64,000 nt of DNA from Deroplatys truncata (GCA_030765065.1 CM060978.1:109301192-109365191), one strand, 5' to 3'. Counted from the first letter of the stretch, positions 34,995 through 47,331 are shown. Made by a program: numbers and translations. Notes: generated from the sequence alone by a model not told the origin.

Positions 34995-34995
<1 letters not shown>
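34734..34995. other. No gene recognised
   Basis: Short unique stretch between the Tc1 copy and a microsatellite. Confidence 0.5.

Positions 34996-35063
<68 letters not shown>
34996..35063. repeat. (TTA)n microsatellite
   Basis: About 22 TTA units in a row. Confidence 0.95.
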
Positions 35064-35065
<2 letters not shown>

Positions 35066-35188
35066 TATACTTCAATTTTATTGTTATGCAAATAGACGTT
35101 ATAACAAGGTCAGTAAGGCATTCAAAATTATAACAAAAAGTTAGGAACGCTGTTTTAAGGAAGAAATGAAAATCAAGGACGTAAGCAA

Positions 35189-35350
35189 TTAAACTGCTGT
35201 GGATACATCATGAGAATGCCAGAGGAAACAACAGCCAGAGTTTGGGAATTATGTCCACCTGGGAGAAGAGACAGGGATGCAGGAAATAAGGACGGGGATG
35301 AAAGTAAAAGGACTGGAGGAGGAGGAGGAGGAGGAGGAGGAGGAGGAAGA
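35189..35350 (+). pseudogene. Possible LINE reverse-transcriptase tail; (GGA)n
   Basis: One frame reads CCGYIMRMPEETTARVWELC followed by PPGRRDRDAG. This resembles the 'GHxMRMP ... PPGRRxRGRP' motif found at the C-terminus of many LINE reverse-transcriptase ORFs. A GGA microsatellite (about 35313-35350) follows and disrupts the frame. Only about 40 residues are readable, so the call rests on motif likeness alone. Confidence 0.5.
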
Positions 35351-35568
35351 GCAGAAATGGAATGACAGAGATGAATGGAGAAGAAAAATAAAACTTTAGA
35401 GACAGAAAGATTATAAACATTGTAATTCCGTATATAAATATTATTATTATTACACTTATATGTGTTATGGAATATTATATTAGTATTCACGTTAAATCAT
35501 GTCAGTTAGACCTATATAACAATCAAAGTGTTTCCTACAAACGTCTGTTTAACGAATTATGTACACTG

Positions 35569-36350
35569 TATTTAACACACACTCATATCTTCACTGATGG
35601 ATCCAGACTTGATGGTCATGATGGATGTGCAGCGGTATTCCCTGATTACACCATACAATATATCTTGCAGTCTATTCTTGTGAATTATTCGCAATTCAAC
35701 TCTCATTGGAATATATACTTGAAAAAGATAACCTACACAATTACATAATATTCTCCGACTCGCTGAGTGCTTTAACATCCCTTCAATAAACCTCAATCTC
35801 CCAAAATATTGTTAAAGGACTTCAGAAACTGTACAACCAAATACTGGTGCCATTCGCCTGGACTCCGTCTCACGTCGGAATTCTGGGAAATGCATCAGTC
35901 GATCAGACAGCCAAAGAAGCCACCAAACATCCCGCTCAGGACATCAAGTTCCCACACACGGACTTCATCAACTTCATCAAAAAGACTTGCATTAATGAGT
36001 GGAGACAAACATAGAAAGCCACATCTAGAAACAAGTTACACGATGTCCACATTTCCAAGTCCAAATGCAACACTATCATTTCAATCCCAAAAACCAAGTT
36101 GTATTAACTCGACTATGTATTGGAACACACTTCTACAACGCACAAACATCTCCTCAACCGTGACCTTCCTCCTGTGTGCGACCTCTGCAGATCCAACCTC
36201 ACAGTTCATCATCCTGTCACAGCCTGCCTTCGCTATGTACAACACAGAGAAAGATGTGACATCCCCAACAGCCTACCAGACGCCCTAAATTCAGCACAAC
36301 AAAGAACCTTAAACTTTAGAAAGGTGACAAAATTGTATAACAATGTATAG
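35569..36350 (+). pseudogene. LINE fragment: RNase H domain and C-terminal Cys motif
   Basis: The RNase H part shows HIFTDGSRLDGHDGCAAVFP, then IFSDSLSALTS, then FAWTPSHVGILGN followed by SVDQTAKEA. These carry the usual D, D and H/D positions; the expected E between the first two is not recognisable. Downstream come INEWRQT and VVLTRLCIGTHF. After a frameshift come KHLLNRDLPPVCDLC and LTVHHPVTAC, a CxxC-H-C arrangement typical of the end of I/Jockey-type LINE ORF2. The frame is broken at least three times, with TAA after LTSLQ and TAG after EWRQT. The element is 5'-truncated, as is common for LINEs. Such an enzyme could have mobilised the SINEs here, but no link is shown. Confidence 0.8.
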
Positions 36351-36639
36351 CACACCTATATAGAAAATTTAATGTTGTATGCACTATTACCGTTCAAAAT
36401 ATTGCATTTTCATTCTAATTATTTTCTGTATTCTAAAATAGTCGCGATATGGCATTAAAGTTGAAGCAACAATAAAGAATATATAATAATCAAAGTCAAA
36501 TGTTAGTACACCAAATACCTACACTTGCCTTGTACGGGTTGAGAATGTTAGCAATACTAGAACGCTTTTAAATAAAATAACTGAAACAGAAGTAAGTATC
36601 CCTACGCAATATGATAAAACAGTAGACACCTATATTTTA

Positions 36640-37180
36640 CCACACGTGATTTGCAATTTGGGTTACATATTCGAACAAAGTGGACGGTGATTCGAGAACC
36701 GTGTATGTGAAAATGTCATGCGTGGAGAAAGTAGCGCATCAGATTTTACAATTCAAACAGCACCATATTCCTGCATTTTATTTCATTGTTACTCATTGTG
36801 TTCAATCTTGCATCAGCAGACAACATGCAATCTACTATACGATCCCACATGTCGCTAACTCCTTGACAGCCACAGCGAGCTTACTGGAAAGTGAAGACAC
36901 AAAGACAATATTCTTCAGGTTAAAGCCGGAGCTGGGATAACCACGGCTTACGGCCTTGTCTAATAAAACATTCACACTTTCTTTCTCTGGTTCTGGTCGA
37001 GGAGCTGTGCACACACAACCTTCACCCCGCAATTGCTTCCTCTCTATGTTGATAATTTAATGAAAACAACTGCTGGCTTCGGAAGTTCTACTTGAACTCA
37101 TTGCTTCACATTCGTAAGCTTGTGTATTTCAAACGCAGTTATAATGAATGATATATTTGTTACCTCACGGTAAACAAAGG
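36640..37180 (-). pseudogene. Unrecognised coding remnant, paired with 8590-9052
   Basis: On the minus strand it reads EKESVNVLLDKAVSRGYPSS, GFNLKNIVFVSSLSSKLAVA and VKELA. After a frame change it reads DMWDRIVDCMLSADARLNTM. The copy at 8590-9052 shares ESVNVLLDK, YPS.G..LK and DR...C..S.DA.L. The preserved protein pattern shows it once coded. I do not recognise the family. No terminal repeats were found around either copy. Confidence 0.45.
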
Positions 37181-38104
37181 CAACAATGCCCTTGGACTTT
37201 CTCCTAAGTGAACCTGGGATTGAATTTTCAATTTTTATAATGTCTAGTTATTTGTTCTAAAATACATACTTTTACCGTCGTTAGTCAAGTTAAAATGAAT
37301 TTTCGGCATGAACCTCGTCAGATATGTTAAAACAGACGTTTCAAGGACATTACAACATTGCCCTGAACATACTGCAGTAACCTTGAAATGTTAGCCTTCT
37401 AACATAATTTACAGGGTTTCCGCCGAAAATTAATTGTAAGCTAATTAGCTTAAATTTTGCACTATGTTCCTTGTGGTAGCATACTCTTATTGATGTGCAA
37501 CTTTCATTGTTGTAGGATAATTATTTTTCAGGTATTAAATATTTAATAAAAATGTAGTGGAAAATATTGATAGAACCTTAAGGACTCTGTAACATCAAAA
37601 TTGAAGTAGAGTAATAAAAACTTTCCTTGCTTTATGAGCTTAGAAGAATACGAGTAGTTATTAGATTTTATTTTCTTATGGAGATATTTTTTCAGATTAT
37701 TTTCAGTAAAACTGTATGAAAGTTCTGTATTATTAATTTTGTTGCCCAAATTAATAGCAACACGGAAAACATAATGACTAGGGCTGTGAATATGCTTGTG
37801 AAGTCAATCATAGTTTTCTTTTATATTAAAATTAAACCACAACTTTATTATATGTTGAAAAATTAATATAGGAGAAAAAAGAAAGAAAAAAAAGATATGG
37901 TTAAGCCAATCCCTCAAAAAATGTCATAATATAAAGAATCATGACACATGATAAGCATCGGTCTCAGGTGTCTGTACAAGTTTACAATTAAATATTATTG
38001 TGGTTTGTATTATTTTGTCATTTTTTGCCATCTCAGTCCTGGATCCTTAAGGTATAATTGAAGATTTTCTTTTCATTGACTAAAATTTAGCATTATCCGT
38101 GCGC
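37181..38104. other. No gene recognised
   Basis: AT-rich unique sequence; no supported feature. Confidence 0.5.
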
Positions 38105-38694
38105 AGTTTATTGGTTGTGGATTTTCTGGGACTCCCCGTCCCAAATTTTGCAGTATCTCTTCACTCCAGATGTCTAAATGCAAAAGTAATAAGATGCGTG
38201 TTTTTAAAATAAGTGCCGATAATTTTTTTTTAAAAATAACAGAACAAACAAACTTCTTGTTTCACAACATCGTCGGTTTTGAAACGTTTTTCACCAAGGA
38301 ATTTCTTAAAATAAAGAAACAGATGAAAATCATTTGGTGCCAAATCCGGACAGTAGGGTGGGTGGTCGAATTGCTCCCAGCCAAATGATGCGATCAGATC
38401 TTGAGTTTGTTTGGCTATGTGTGGCTGGCAGTGTCAGTCATTATTGTTTCCCCAAAAACCTCATAGAGTTGGTAATGAATGTTTGCTGGAGTGATATTTC
38501 TTGCATTCAAAAGCGAATCAATGATCTGACTTCACAGCCGGCGGGATGTTTGATTGTTTTGAACATTTCGAAACGTCCAACAACAGGAAAACACAGTGAG
38601 TGACGATCGCTCAGAGCTGCGTCTGGCTTACGAATGAATGAAGTAATCGCACATACTCAAAATATTAAAACTGTACCATAAAAAACACGCCTCG
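38105..38694 (-). pseudogene. Mariner transposase with the middle deleted
   Basis: On the minus strand an ATG at 38564-38566 opens MFKTIKHPAGCEVRSLIRF, the N-terminal helix region of mariner transposases, followed by stops. After about 120 bases the reading jumps to ASFGWEQFDHPPYCPDLAPN, DFHLFLYFKKFLG and KRFKTDDVV, the C-terminal core with the third catalytic D in APND. It closes with GVKRYCKIWDG. The middle of the protein, which should hold the first two catalytic aspartates, is missing. A possible terminal repeat (cgaggcgtgttttttatggt) ends at 38694, next to TA. The other end is not recognisable. Confidence 0.8.
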
Positions 38695-38696
38695 TA

Positions 38697-40924
38697 TAAA
38701 TAATAATGGCTGTACTAGTAAGCCCCATAGTACTGCTTGCTTCCCCAGGAGTATCATTTCCATAAGAACCATAAAATAGTCGCATAGCTAAAGGCTGTTG
38801 AAGACGGTTAGTATTCTTCTTCTTCCACTTTAAGGATAGACTTTAAAGTATGTTACACCTCATCTTCCAATCGTAATCTCGGTCTTGCTATTGTTGCGGT
38901 TAATATTAAAGTAACAAAATAGGTTTGTCTTTATTTGAACCCTTTAGGTTACAACAATTCTTCGCGCCTAAAATTTAGAAACATGCTAACCCCCCTCCAA
39001 ACACTAGAGATTAAAACATGCCACTTGCATTCATCTGGATAGCAAAACAGGGAAGAACTTCGTGAACAGGAAGTTCGCTACAGTTTTCGTAACTTACAAT
39101 GATAACAAGGCACCGCTGCCATACTAATGATGGCAAACAAGAGGAACTCTCATAAATAGCATCGTTTTGTAAGCTTCGCTTAACAATTCTAACACTGCAA
39201 TATTGCCAACGAAAATAATACTGGGGCATAAGCTGTATATTTAATCTTAAAATTAATGCTGCTTTCATTAAAATATCGAAGGTTCGCAAATATCATCATA
39301 GCATTATTTTAGGTTTAAGTTTGTATTAATAACCTTAACTAGTTAGAATGTTAACAAAGATGCATACTCGAGGAAAAGCAAAGAATTAAAATTGATTATG
39401 ATATTGGGACATTATAAATGGCATGACAACGTAGACTTGAGATTGCCATTCGTTAACATCACGCATGCCGTATAAAACCCGTATTAAACATCCATAAACG
39501 CTTCGCCAACCACAAAAAAAATCCATTGAGCGGACAGGTAAATATGGTTTAAAAACATTTATATTGAAGTCCCAAAAAGGTTAGTTGAACTTTTTTCCCA
39601 TATTTATAGAAAATGTGAATGTCCTTAAGCGCAATTAGATGCAGCTAAAACATGTTTGAGGAAGACTGAAAAATAACTTCAACTCAGCTTCAATAATTCG
39701 CTCAAGCAAGCTGCGAAGTTAAAACCACTCCATATCGACAAGTAAAAATGCAAGTCTTTCAGAACATTTATACTAAATTACTTCTTGAAATATTTCTTAT
39801 GTATTAGGATCATAGTTTTACCTAAATTTCTCTCAAAATGTGAGAATAAAAGCACTATTTGGTTAATGAACATAAAATCAGAGTACATAATTTTGATAGA
39901 AACGTATCGCTAGTGCAGCAAGTGATGAGATGACGCTTCTTGCAGACGTAGTAGCTAGAACAATAAAAAACAGAACTGAAATAAAAACTATTCTTCGGAT
40001 GAAAAGGTTTCAAAGATGGTGCTAAACAATGGCGAGTCCATTGTTTAGCGTTTCAGGAAAAGTCCCCATTCAACGCAAAATTGAGGTGCACTTTAGAAGC
40101 GAGCTCTCTGGCTACATTTCCATGTTTTATGACTACCCAGTCAAGTAACACAACGGCAGACTGCAGAAAGGAAATGTCCCTTCACTGTTGTATCGCCTCA
40201 TCAGGAACCATCTAGATAAACAAATTGAAACCAAACGTCACACAAATCCTAGACTAACGGTCGAATAAAATAAATTTGAAAGGTAACTTAGTTGCTATGT
40301 GGATGAGTTATGCAAATTGCTGAGGAATGGGCAAGAATTCCATGTGAACAGGTAATGTTTAATAACAAAAAAATATATTGCCTATAATTTATTTTGTATT
40401 ACATCATTTATTTTATTTTTTCCAGCAAAAAAGCTAAAATTCGAATGAAGCAAACAACTAAGGTATTTTATTTGCATGTGCTTACAGAACAAAAGAACAC
40501 TAAATCTTCAGGACAAGCATTATCACGTCCTTACTTCTTATCTCTTCTGCCAAAATTCTAAGATAAAATCAAATCTTACTGAAATTCTACTGCTAGTGAT
40601 ACCGAATTACCATTAAGCAATGATAGAAATGACATTTTGAAATAAGATAGTCGTAAAGTACTGTTTATTACAAAAGATACAGAAGCCATGATTTATTAAT
40701 TTGAATATATAATTCAATTATACCATTAACCATAACATACCTCCATTATGTTTCCAATAATAAATACGGATATTAAACTAATGACGTTAGCAACCAATAG
40801 CGCAAATAAACTATAACCTAGTGTTGTAGCAGATTCTGAAGAATGCGACAATATTAAAAGAACGTTTTAGAATTGGTATAATTAGTACACAAATGAGATC
40901 TTAAGTGAAAAATCTAATATCTGT
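38697..40924. other. No gene recognised; perfect hairpin at 40021-40049
   Basis: AT-rich sequence. The only structure is a perfect 12-base inverted repeat (GCTAAACAATGG, loop cgagt, CCATTGTTTAGC). Confidence 0.5.
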
Positions 40925-41262
40925 GGAGTCCAATAAAAGCTTTGGGTGCCTGGGTGTATAATTTGTTTAAAGCTCCTTAAATTAATATATCAGTCTTTCT
41001 TCAACATAAGTCACATTGTAAATCAATACATTTAGCCCAAACACATTCCGAAATTTCAATCCCTCGTTAAACTAGGATTTCTCCGACTGTGCAAAATAAA
41101 CGTCTGTCTCAGCTTCGGCCTCATCATTTATTGTCCGCCCAGACATTTCTTCAGATTTGAATCGCTAGGAGCCAAATCCTGTGAATATCATGCATCCCAG
41201 ACATTGTGAAGGCGCATTATCGTGATGAAACAGAGCCTTCTTTTTCACAAACTACTAATGCA
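40925..41262 (-). pseudogene. Mariner transposase C-terminal fragment
   Basis: On the minus strand it reads KKKALFHHDNAPSQCLGCM, containing the second catalytic D. It continues to a frame-shifted DLAPSDS (third D), then EAEAETDVYFAQSEKS, stop, FNEGLKFRNVFGLNVLIYN and VTYVEE. This fits the end of SETMAR-like mariners (ETEAYF..., Y/F.GI..L..R...C). About 20 residues between the two aspartates appear deleted. It belongs to a different mariner lineage from 38105-38694, judging by the motifs. Confidence 0.75.
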
Positions 41263-41264
41263 AA

Positions 41265-42292
41265 AGCATCTATTTCATGTTAATCGAGATCATTTACCCA
41301 GAAGTAGTTTTGTTACACATTTCCTTGTAGATACGGATTAGGGGTATACAGTAGGCTTAAGTGATAGTCAACTCTTCTAAGAGCGGATCGCTATGTGGTG
41401 GTTTTATAATTCCGTTCTCTTTGCATGATCACGAAGGAAAAAATCTGATGTATTACACTCACATGACTTTCTCTGCTCTTGTACAAACTATTTTTACAAA
41501 CGCTTATTCTCCATATGCTTCATGTTAATCGAGATATCGCGATGTTAATCTTATTGCTAATTTTCTTGTAGATGCAAGGGGAATTGGTAGGCTTTAAGCG
41601 ATAGTCAAATATTTTAAGAGCTTGTTGCTATGTCGAGTATTCCATTTTCTTGCATTACCAGGACAAAAAAAATGAATAACGAATTCCCATTTGAGAAAAA
41701 GTATAAGTATTGGATAATTTAAGGGAATAACAAGAAATATCTCGAAAATGGTTCACTCAACAAAAAAAATGTATATGACAAATTGTGTATTTTAACGCGA
41801 TCTACATTTTTTGTGTAGTAACGTTTTGTCTATCTCTTATGGTGTATCAGTTATCAAAAGTCGTTCACAATGAAGAATACTTTTGGAGAAATTCCCAGAA
41901 AATTCAAGATATATATTTTATTTGTCATAAAAGTATCTTAAATATATGATGTTTTAATCAAAATCGCTAGAGCCTTTTTGGAGAAAATCAAAATATTCGA
42001 AAAATGTTCCATGTAAAAGGTAGTTTGGGATATGGGGGGAGTTTCTTGGCAATCCTGTGTCACACTCTTGGAAAATACTAAACTCAAACAGTAAGTTTGA
42101 TATCTATCTGACTTTTCGTTTTTGTGTTATGCTGTTCACAGACAGACACACACACACGAACATGTTTCCAAAAATACTTTATTTAGATCAGAGCATCTCA
42201 AAACATGTATTTCCGGTGCAATCTCGGTATCGAATTTGTGGGTGAAATGCAATACTTCCCCTACTTAGTATACGAAGTAGAGAAAGTAAAAA
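41265..42292 (-). mobile_element. Full repeat H copy plus an extra 3' module
   Basis: The full copy is 41438-42292 (about 855 bp). Its 5' inverted repeat is at the right (gtagagaaagtaaaaa) and its 3' hairpin end at the left (atctgatgtattacactcac). Immediately to the left (about 41265-41437) stands another, more diverged copy of just the 3' module, in the same orientation. It is joined at an A-run. No ORF. Confidence 0.85.
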
Positions 42293-43434
42293 TGTATTTT
42301 TGAATTTTTCATAATTTTTGGTGAAATTTTACAGATGCAATCCTTAAGCTTGAATAACGGGGCTGAAACGCAGGCTTCGCCGGTAGCAGCCCAGACATAA
42401 AACACCACATAAGCAGAAGTTTAAGTACAGCGCCATAATTAATAAGTTCGTTCACAAATTTTATCATACGTGTGTAGTGTTTTATTCAACGGTGAATAGC
42501 TGCATATGGTTGCTTACTTTCAACTCGTCTGCTTTAAAATGAAGCAATATTCACTTCGAACTGAAAAGAAACACTTCAGCACGTGTTCTACCTAAGAAGA
42601 GTTGAACCTTTTGATAACTGTGTTGCAAAATAGGTAAATTGTTCAATAACCTTTTGTTGTTATTAAGCGAGGAGAGAAGCTTTTATTTTTTCGGAGTACA
42701 AAGGTTAGTTTCCAAGTGAATGCAGTAACAAATATCTTCCTGATCAATACACGAGTACTGCATACGGAAACTGTAATTGTATCGAGAATAATGCCGCTTT
42801 AATCGATTTATGCGATTTATATTTCTATACACTCTCATTCCGGCATGGGCGTTACGGATTTAAATTTATGATAGGCGCTGGTAATTTTATAAACCATGCC
42901 GACCCAGCTATAATTTTTAATTTTATTCATCACACGCAGTGGAAAACCGTAAATTCTGCCTACAACATATTTAATCCCTTCAGGGTGGGTTTAGGTTTTA
43001 ACGCTCGCTTGCTCTCTCCTGGGACTAAATGATGAAGCAAACTGTGTATTCTAACTTCTAGAGTAACTTTTGCCTTATAGCATTTGATCTAACGTCATTT
43101 GAAATGCTCAGGCTGTTTGGTCTTCAAATCTAATCCGGCCCATATGGGCTTCTAAACGCGTTTCCACCCTGAAAAGAAGTGTTATTGAAACTTTGTTCGG
43201 TAATTATTTACTTAAATATTCGGTGAACGATTTATTTCAAATCATGCTTAATGCGTACCAAATAATTCTCTAATTGTATTTGGGGCAAATGCTTAGTTTT
43301 GGAAATCAATAAAACGAAGCTAATTTTTTTATATTAACATACTTGTTTATTGAACCTTATCGTACCCGCATCGTTATTTCCTCCCATCCATCTCTCTGTA
43401 TCCCTTAACCCATTACACGTATAGGTACCACTTT
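42293..43434. other. No gene recognised
   Basis: AT-rich unique sequence. Confidence 0.5.
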
Positions 43435-43913
43435 AGGTTATACAACGACACATCGCACACTGTAACCTACACAGATCCATTGTGGCTAACAGCCTCAGGA
43501 GGAAGGGAGTGAGGTGGAGGAATTCACAGGAGGCTATAGGCCGCAGGCAGACAGGCCACAGAGACGCACGGAAGTGCCTAACAGCTCCAGGTTGGAAGAC
43601 CCGTTCCCTGCTGGAGCTACCTAGAGAGGACGACCGTTCGACCAAGCAGCCCTCTAGTGTCCACGAGAATAATATTTCCTTTGAGCAAGCATCCGGCACG
43701 GCTATATGCTACGAAACCTAGAAGCACACCCAATAAGAGGGAGACGGAATGAAAGGGAAAGGATGGAAAGGAAATCGTGATACATAAGGAACCACCGTAG
43801 CATTCGCCTATCGACTAGGGAAAACCGGAGGTCAGTGGACGGTCAACGGGAATCGAACCTGGGACCTCCCGAATACGAGCCTCACACGTCACCACAGAGC
43901 CATGTCGCCCGGT
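43435..43913 (-). mobile_element. SINE family beta copy with GC-rich extension
   Basis: On the minus strand the head begins 'ccgggcgacatggctctgtg' (A box), with a B box in 'aggttcgattcccg'. The body follows with 'ctagtcgataggcgaatgc' to about 43748. A GC-rich stretch continues to 43435 and may be more of the body or a second insertion. The short open frames in it are not recognisable as proteins. Confidence 0.75.
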
Positions 43914-44125
43914 TTCCTTAACCCCTTTCTCCATATTCTCATTCTGGTATTTATAGCTTACTTTTCACCCCTTAAAGCCACTTTGGTACATACTATCTGA
44001 AAAGATACGAACATCGTTGATCGGTTCTTTAGTGATCTCGTCTCTTTCATCACGATGCGATCTTACGCTTCCATTTGGGTTTTTATGACCACCTTTGTTG
44101 TCCAAATCCGTCTCCATGAACCCAT

Positions 44126-45862
44126 TTTTACTTTCTCTACTACGTATAGTAAGTAGGGGAAGTATTGCATTCCACCCAAAAATTCGATACCGAGATTTCA
44201 CCGGAAATACATGTTTTGAGACCTCTTGAATCCAAAAAAAGCATTTTTGGAAACATGTCCGTGTGTGTGTCTGTGTGTGTGTGTGTGTCTGTGTGTCTGT
44301 GTGTCTGTGAACAGCATAACTCAAAAACGAACAGTCGGATAAACACCAAACTTGGTATTTAGGTTGAGTATCTTCCAGAGATGCGACACGAAGGTTTTCA
44401 AGAAAATCCCCCCACCCCAGACTACCCTTTACATGGAACATTTTTCGAAAATTTTAATTTTCTCAAAAATGGCTCTAACGATTTTGATTAAAATATCATA
44501 TGTTTAAGATAATGTCATGAGAAATGAAATGTATATCTCGAATTTTCTGGGAATGTCTCCAAAAGTATTCTTCATTGTGAACGACTTTTGTATAACTGGT
44601 AAACCGTAAGAGATAGACAGAATTTTACTACACAAAAAATGTAGATCGCGTTAAAATACATAACTTATGTCATATACATTTATTTTGTTGAGTGAACCGT
44701 TTTCGAGATATTGCTTGTTATTTCCTTAAATTTTCCAATACTTATACTTCTTCTCAAATTCGTTATTCATTTTTACTTTCTCTACTACGTATAGTAAGTA
44801 GGGGAAGTATTGCATTCCACCCAAAAATTCGATACCGAGATTTCACCGGAAATACATGTTTTGAGACCTCCTGAATCCAAAAAAAGCATTTTTGGAAACG
44901 TCCGTGTGTGTGTCTGTGTGTGTGTGTGTCTGTGAACAGCATCACTCAAAAACTAACAGTCGGATAAACACCAAACTTGGTATTTACGTTCAGTATCTTC
45001 CAGAGATGCGACACGAAGATTTTCAAGAAAATCCCCCCACCCCAGACTACCCTTTACATGGAACATTTTTCGAAAATTTTAATTTTCTCAAAAATGGCTC
45101 TAACGATTTTGATGAAAATATCATATGTTTAAGATAATGTCATAAGAAATGAAATGTATATCTCGAAATTTCTGGGAATGTCTCCAAAAGTATTCTTCAT
45201 TATGAACGACTTTTGCATAACTGGTAAACCATAAGAGATAGACAAAATTTTACTACACAAAAAATGTAGATCGCGTTAAAATACACAACTTATATCATAT
45301 ACATTGTTTTTGTTGAGTGAACCGTTTTCGAGATATTGCTTGTTATTTCCTTAAATTTTCCAATACTTATACTTTTTCTCAAATTCGTTATTCATCTTTT
45401 TATGTCCTGGACATGCAAAGAGAATGGAATTCGCCACATAGCAACCAGCGATAAAATATTTGACTATCGCTTAAAAGCTACCATATTCCCCTTGCATCTA
45501 CAAGTAAATTACAAATAAGATTGACATCTCGATATCTCGATTAATATGAAGCATATGGAGAACAGGCGTTTGTAAAAATAGATTGTACAAGAGTAGAGAA
45601 AGTCATGTGAGTGTAACACATCAGATTTTTTTATGTCCTGGACATGCAAAGAGAATGAAATGCGCCACATAGCAACCAGCGTTAAAATATTTGACTATCG
45701 CTTAAAAGCTACCATATTCCCCTTGCATCTACAAGAAAATTACCAATAAGATTGACATCTCGATATCTCGATTAACATGAAGCATATGGAGAATAGGCAT
45801 TTGTAAAAATAGATTGTACAAGAGTAGAGAAAGTCATGTGAGTGTAACACATCAGATTTTTT
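44126..45862 (+). mobile_element. Repeat H copy A, host of a nested copy
   Basis: The 5' end is at 44126 (tttttactttctctactac), with a TG-rich microsatellite at 44262-44307 and middle blocks to 44769 (cgttattca). The sequence resumes at 45631 (tatgtcctggacatgc) and ends at 45862 with 'catgtgagtgtaacacatc' plus agatttttt. Together this gives about 872 bases. ACTTTCTCTACTAC at the 5' end is mirrored by gagtagagaaagt about 25-30 bases before the 3' end, and ATGTG...CACAT forms a hairpin between that and the T-run. Confidence 0.9.
44770..45630 (+). mobile_element. Repeat H copy B, nested in copy A
   Basis: A complete copy of about 855 bases, very similar to copy A, sits in the T-run of A between 'gttattca' and 'tatgtcctgg'. 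No target duplication beyond T residues can be distinguished. Its own counterpart of that site reads 'ttcatctttttatgtcctgg'. Confidence 0.9.
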
Positions 45863-46790
45863 AATTTTTTATTGTCTATAATGTTTTGTCAAAGATGCAC
45901 AACTTTTCAAGGAAATCATGAAAAAGTATGTTTGTCATCTATATGCTTATTCTGTGAGAAAACATTGATTTTAATGCATACAATAACTTTTAAAACAAAC
46001 ATAAGGTGCACGCGGATTTGAAAAACGAAAGAATATCGATAGTAATATTGTTGATTACACGCTGGTCATTTCAAGTAAAACTGATTTGTGATTCGTGTGA
46101 AACACATTTGAATGACATTTCAAGTAACGAAAATAAGATTTTACAGTCTTTTATTAAGCATAGCATTCTGAAAAAGCCGCTTACTTGTTAGAATTATGAA
46201 CGAGAGAATATTCGTTTCAACATTATCTATAAGTGCAGAAAGCCTTAACAACTGAGAACGTGGAGTGTGGTTGTTAACAATCTGATGCCTAATGAAAAAG
46301 CAGAATTGGCTCTGATACAACATTGGGAAACTTACGTTATTTTAAAGGCAAGTGTATTGAATTTTAGAGAAATAAACCTCAGGCGAGTTAAAAATCCATT
46401 GCTCTGCAATCATCTTTTGTCTTTCGATGTATGCTTATGATAGTACCTATGCTTATGAAGCATGCACGTTGTAATATTATTGTTTTCAAACATTTATCTT
46501 TGCCAAACCCAGCTTGAGGGCAAACCCCAAAAAAGACATCCCAAACGTCTATAGGGAATTTAGCACATATTATAAGAGGTTTGAAACAAATTAGTCACCG
46601 GCTGCTAAAGTAAATAATTATGCCTTGTTTCTTTCCGAGTTTGTTTTCTTTTCCACTAAAGCATGAGGCTTTTGTAGCACGAGACAAAGATGACATAATC
46701 GCTAGGAACACGCAGAAAAAAGAATCCCTGAGAGATGCAAATTAAGTTTAGGAAGAATTATTTAATGCAGCGTTAACCGTCAATTCTCGC
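45863..46790. other. No gene recognised
   Basis: AT-rich unique sequence; short open frames lack motifs. Confidence 0.5.
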
Positions 46791-46811
46791 TGGACGGGCC
46801 GTCCTGACGGT

Positions 46812-46905
46812 ATTTTGCCTCTGAGTAAAATTCGCGGTCTTTCACGCCCAATATAGAAGGACCACAGCGGTTGAAGAGCGTCCATAAATAAAGCTGTTTA
46901 TTTTT
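46812..46905 (+). mobile_element. SINE family alpha, 3' fragment
   Basis: It contains 'gcctctgagtaaaattcg', 'ggtctttcacgcccaatata' and 'agagcgtccataaataaa', the last ~95 bases of the family. An internal part (gggacgct) is missing. It is 5'-truncated. Confidence 0.8.
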
Positions 46906-47026
46906 TTCGGTTCTATAGGGTAATGCTGAGGTGAATTATACACTACCACGAATTTTCCCGAACCTCATTTTCTCTAACTTCGATTACTTTTATCTTGCAA
47001 GATATCAGGGTTAGTCACGGTGGAAG

Positions 47027-47260
47027 ATGGTGTGTGGCATAGTGCTAGGTGTGTCATTTCGTCCCTGGCAATTAAACTTCTGCCCGAACCTGTTCACGGG
47101 ATGGAGAAGTATCGAAGCCAGGCTTGGGAATGCTCAGTCTAGAAACACTAGAGATTCGCTGGGCTGCGCCTGCCAGCACAAGATTTGGTCGTCCTCTCTC
47201 TTCATCCCTTCCACCCGGAGATTTAGTGGGCACAATTAGCCGCAGTACCATCATCTTCCT
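47027..47260. other. GC-richer block of unknown nature
   Basis: A stretch of about 230 bases stands out by base composition. I recognise neither a protein nor a SINE head in it. Confidence 0.3.
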
Positions 47261-47331
47261 CTTCTAATACCTAAGCCTAACCCAGCGTTAGTAAAAAGCA
47301 TTCAGCTTATGATACTGGAGCGCACTTCAAA

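Noticed and set aside
39011-39289. 92-codon minus-strand open frame
   Set aside because: No recognisable domain and no supporting signals; left unannotated.
44140-44945. Open frames rich in His-Thr or Val-Cys-Val repeats (also at 48230-48490)
   Set aside because: They are translations of the TG/CA microsatellite inside repeat H and its flanks, not genes.
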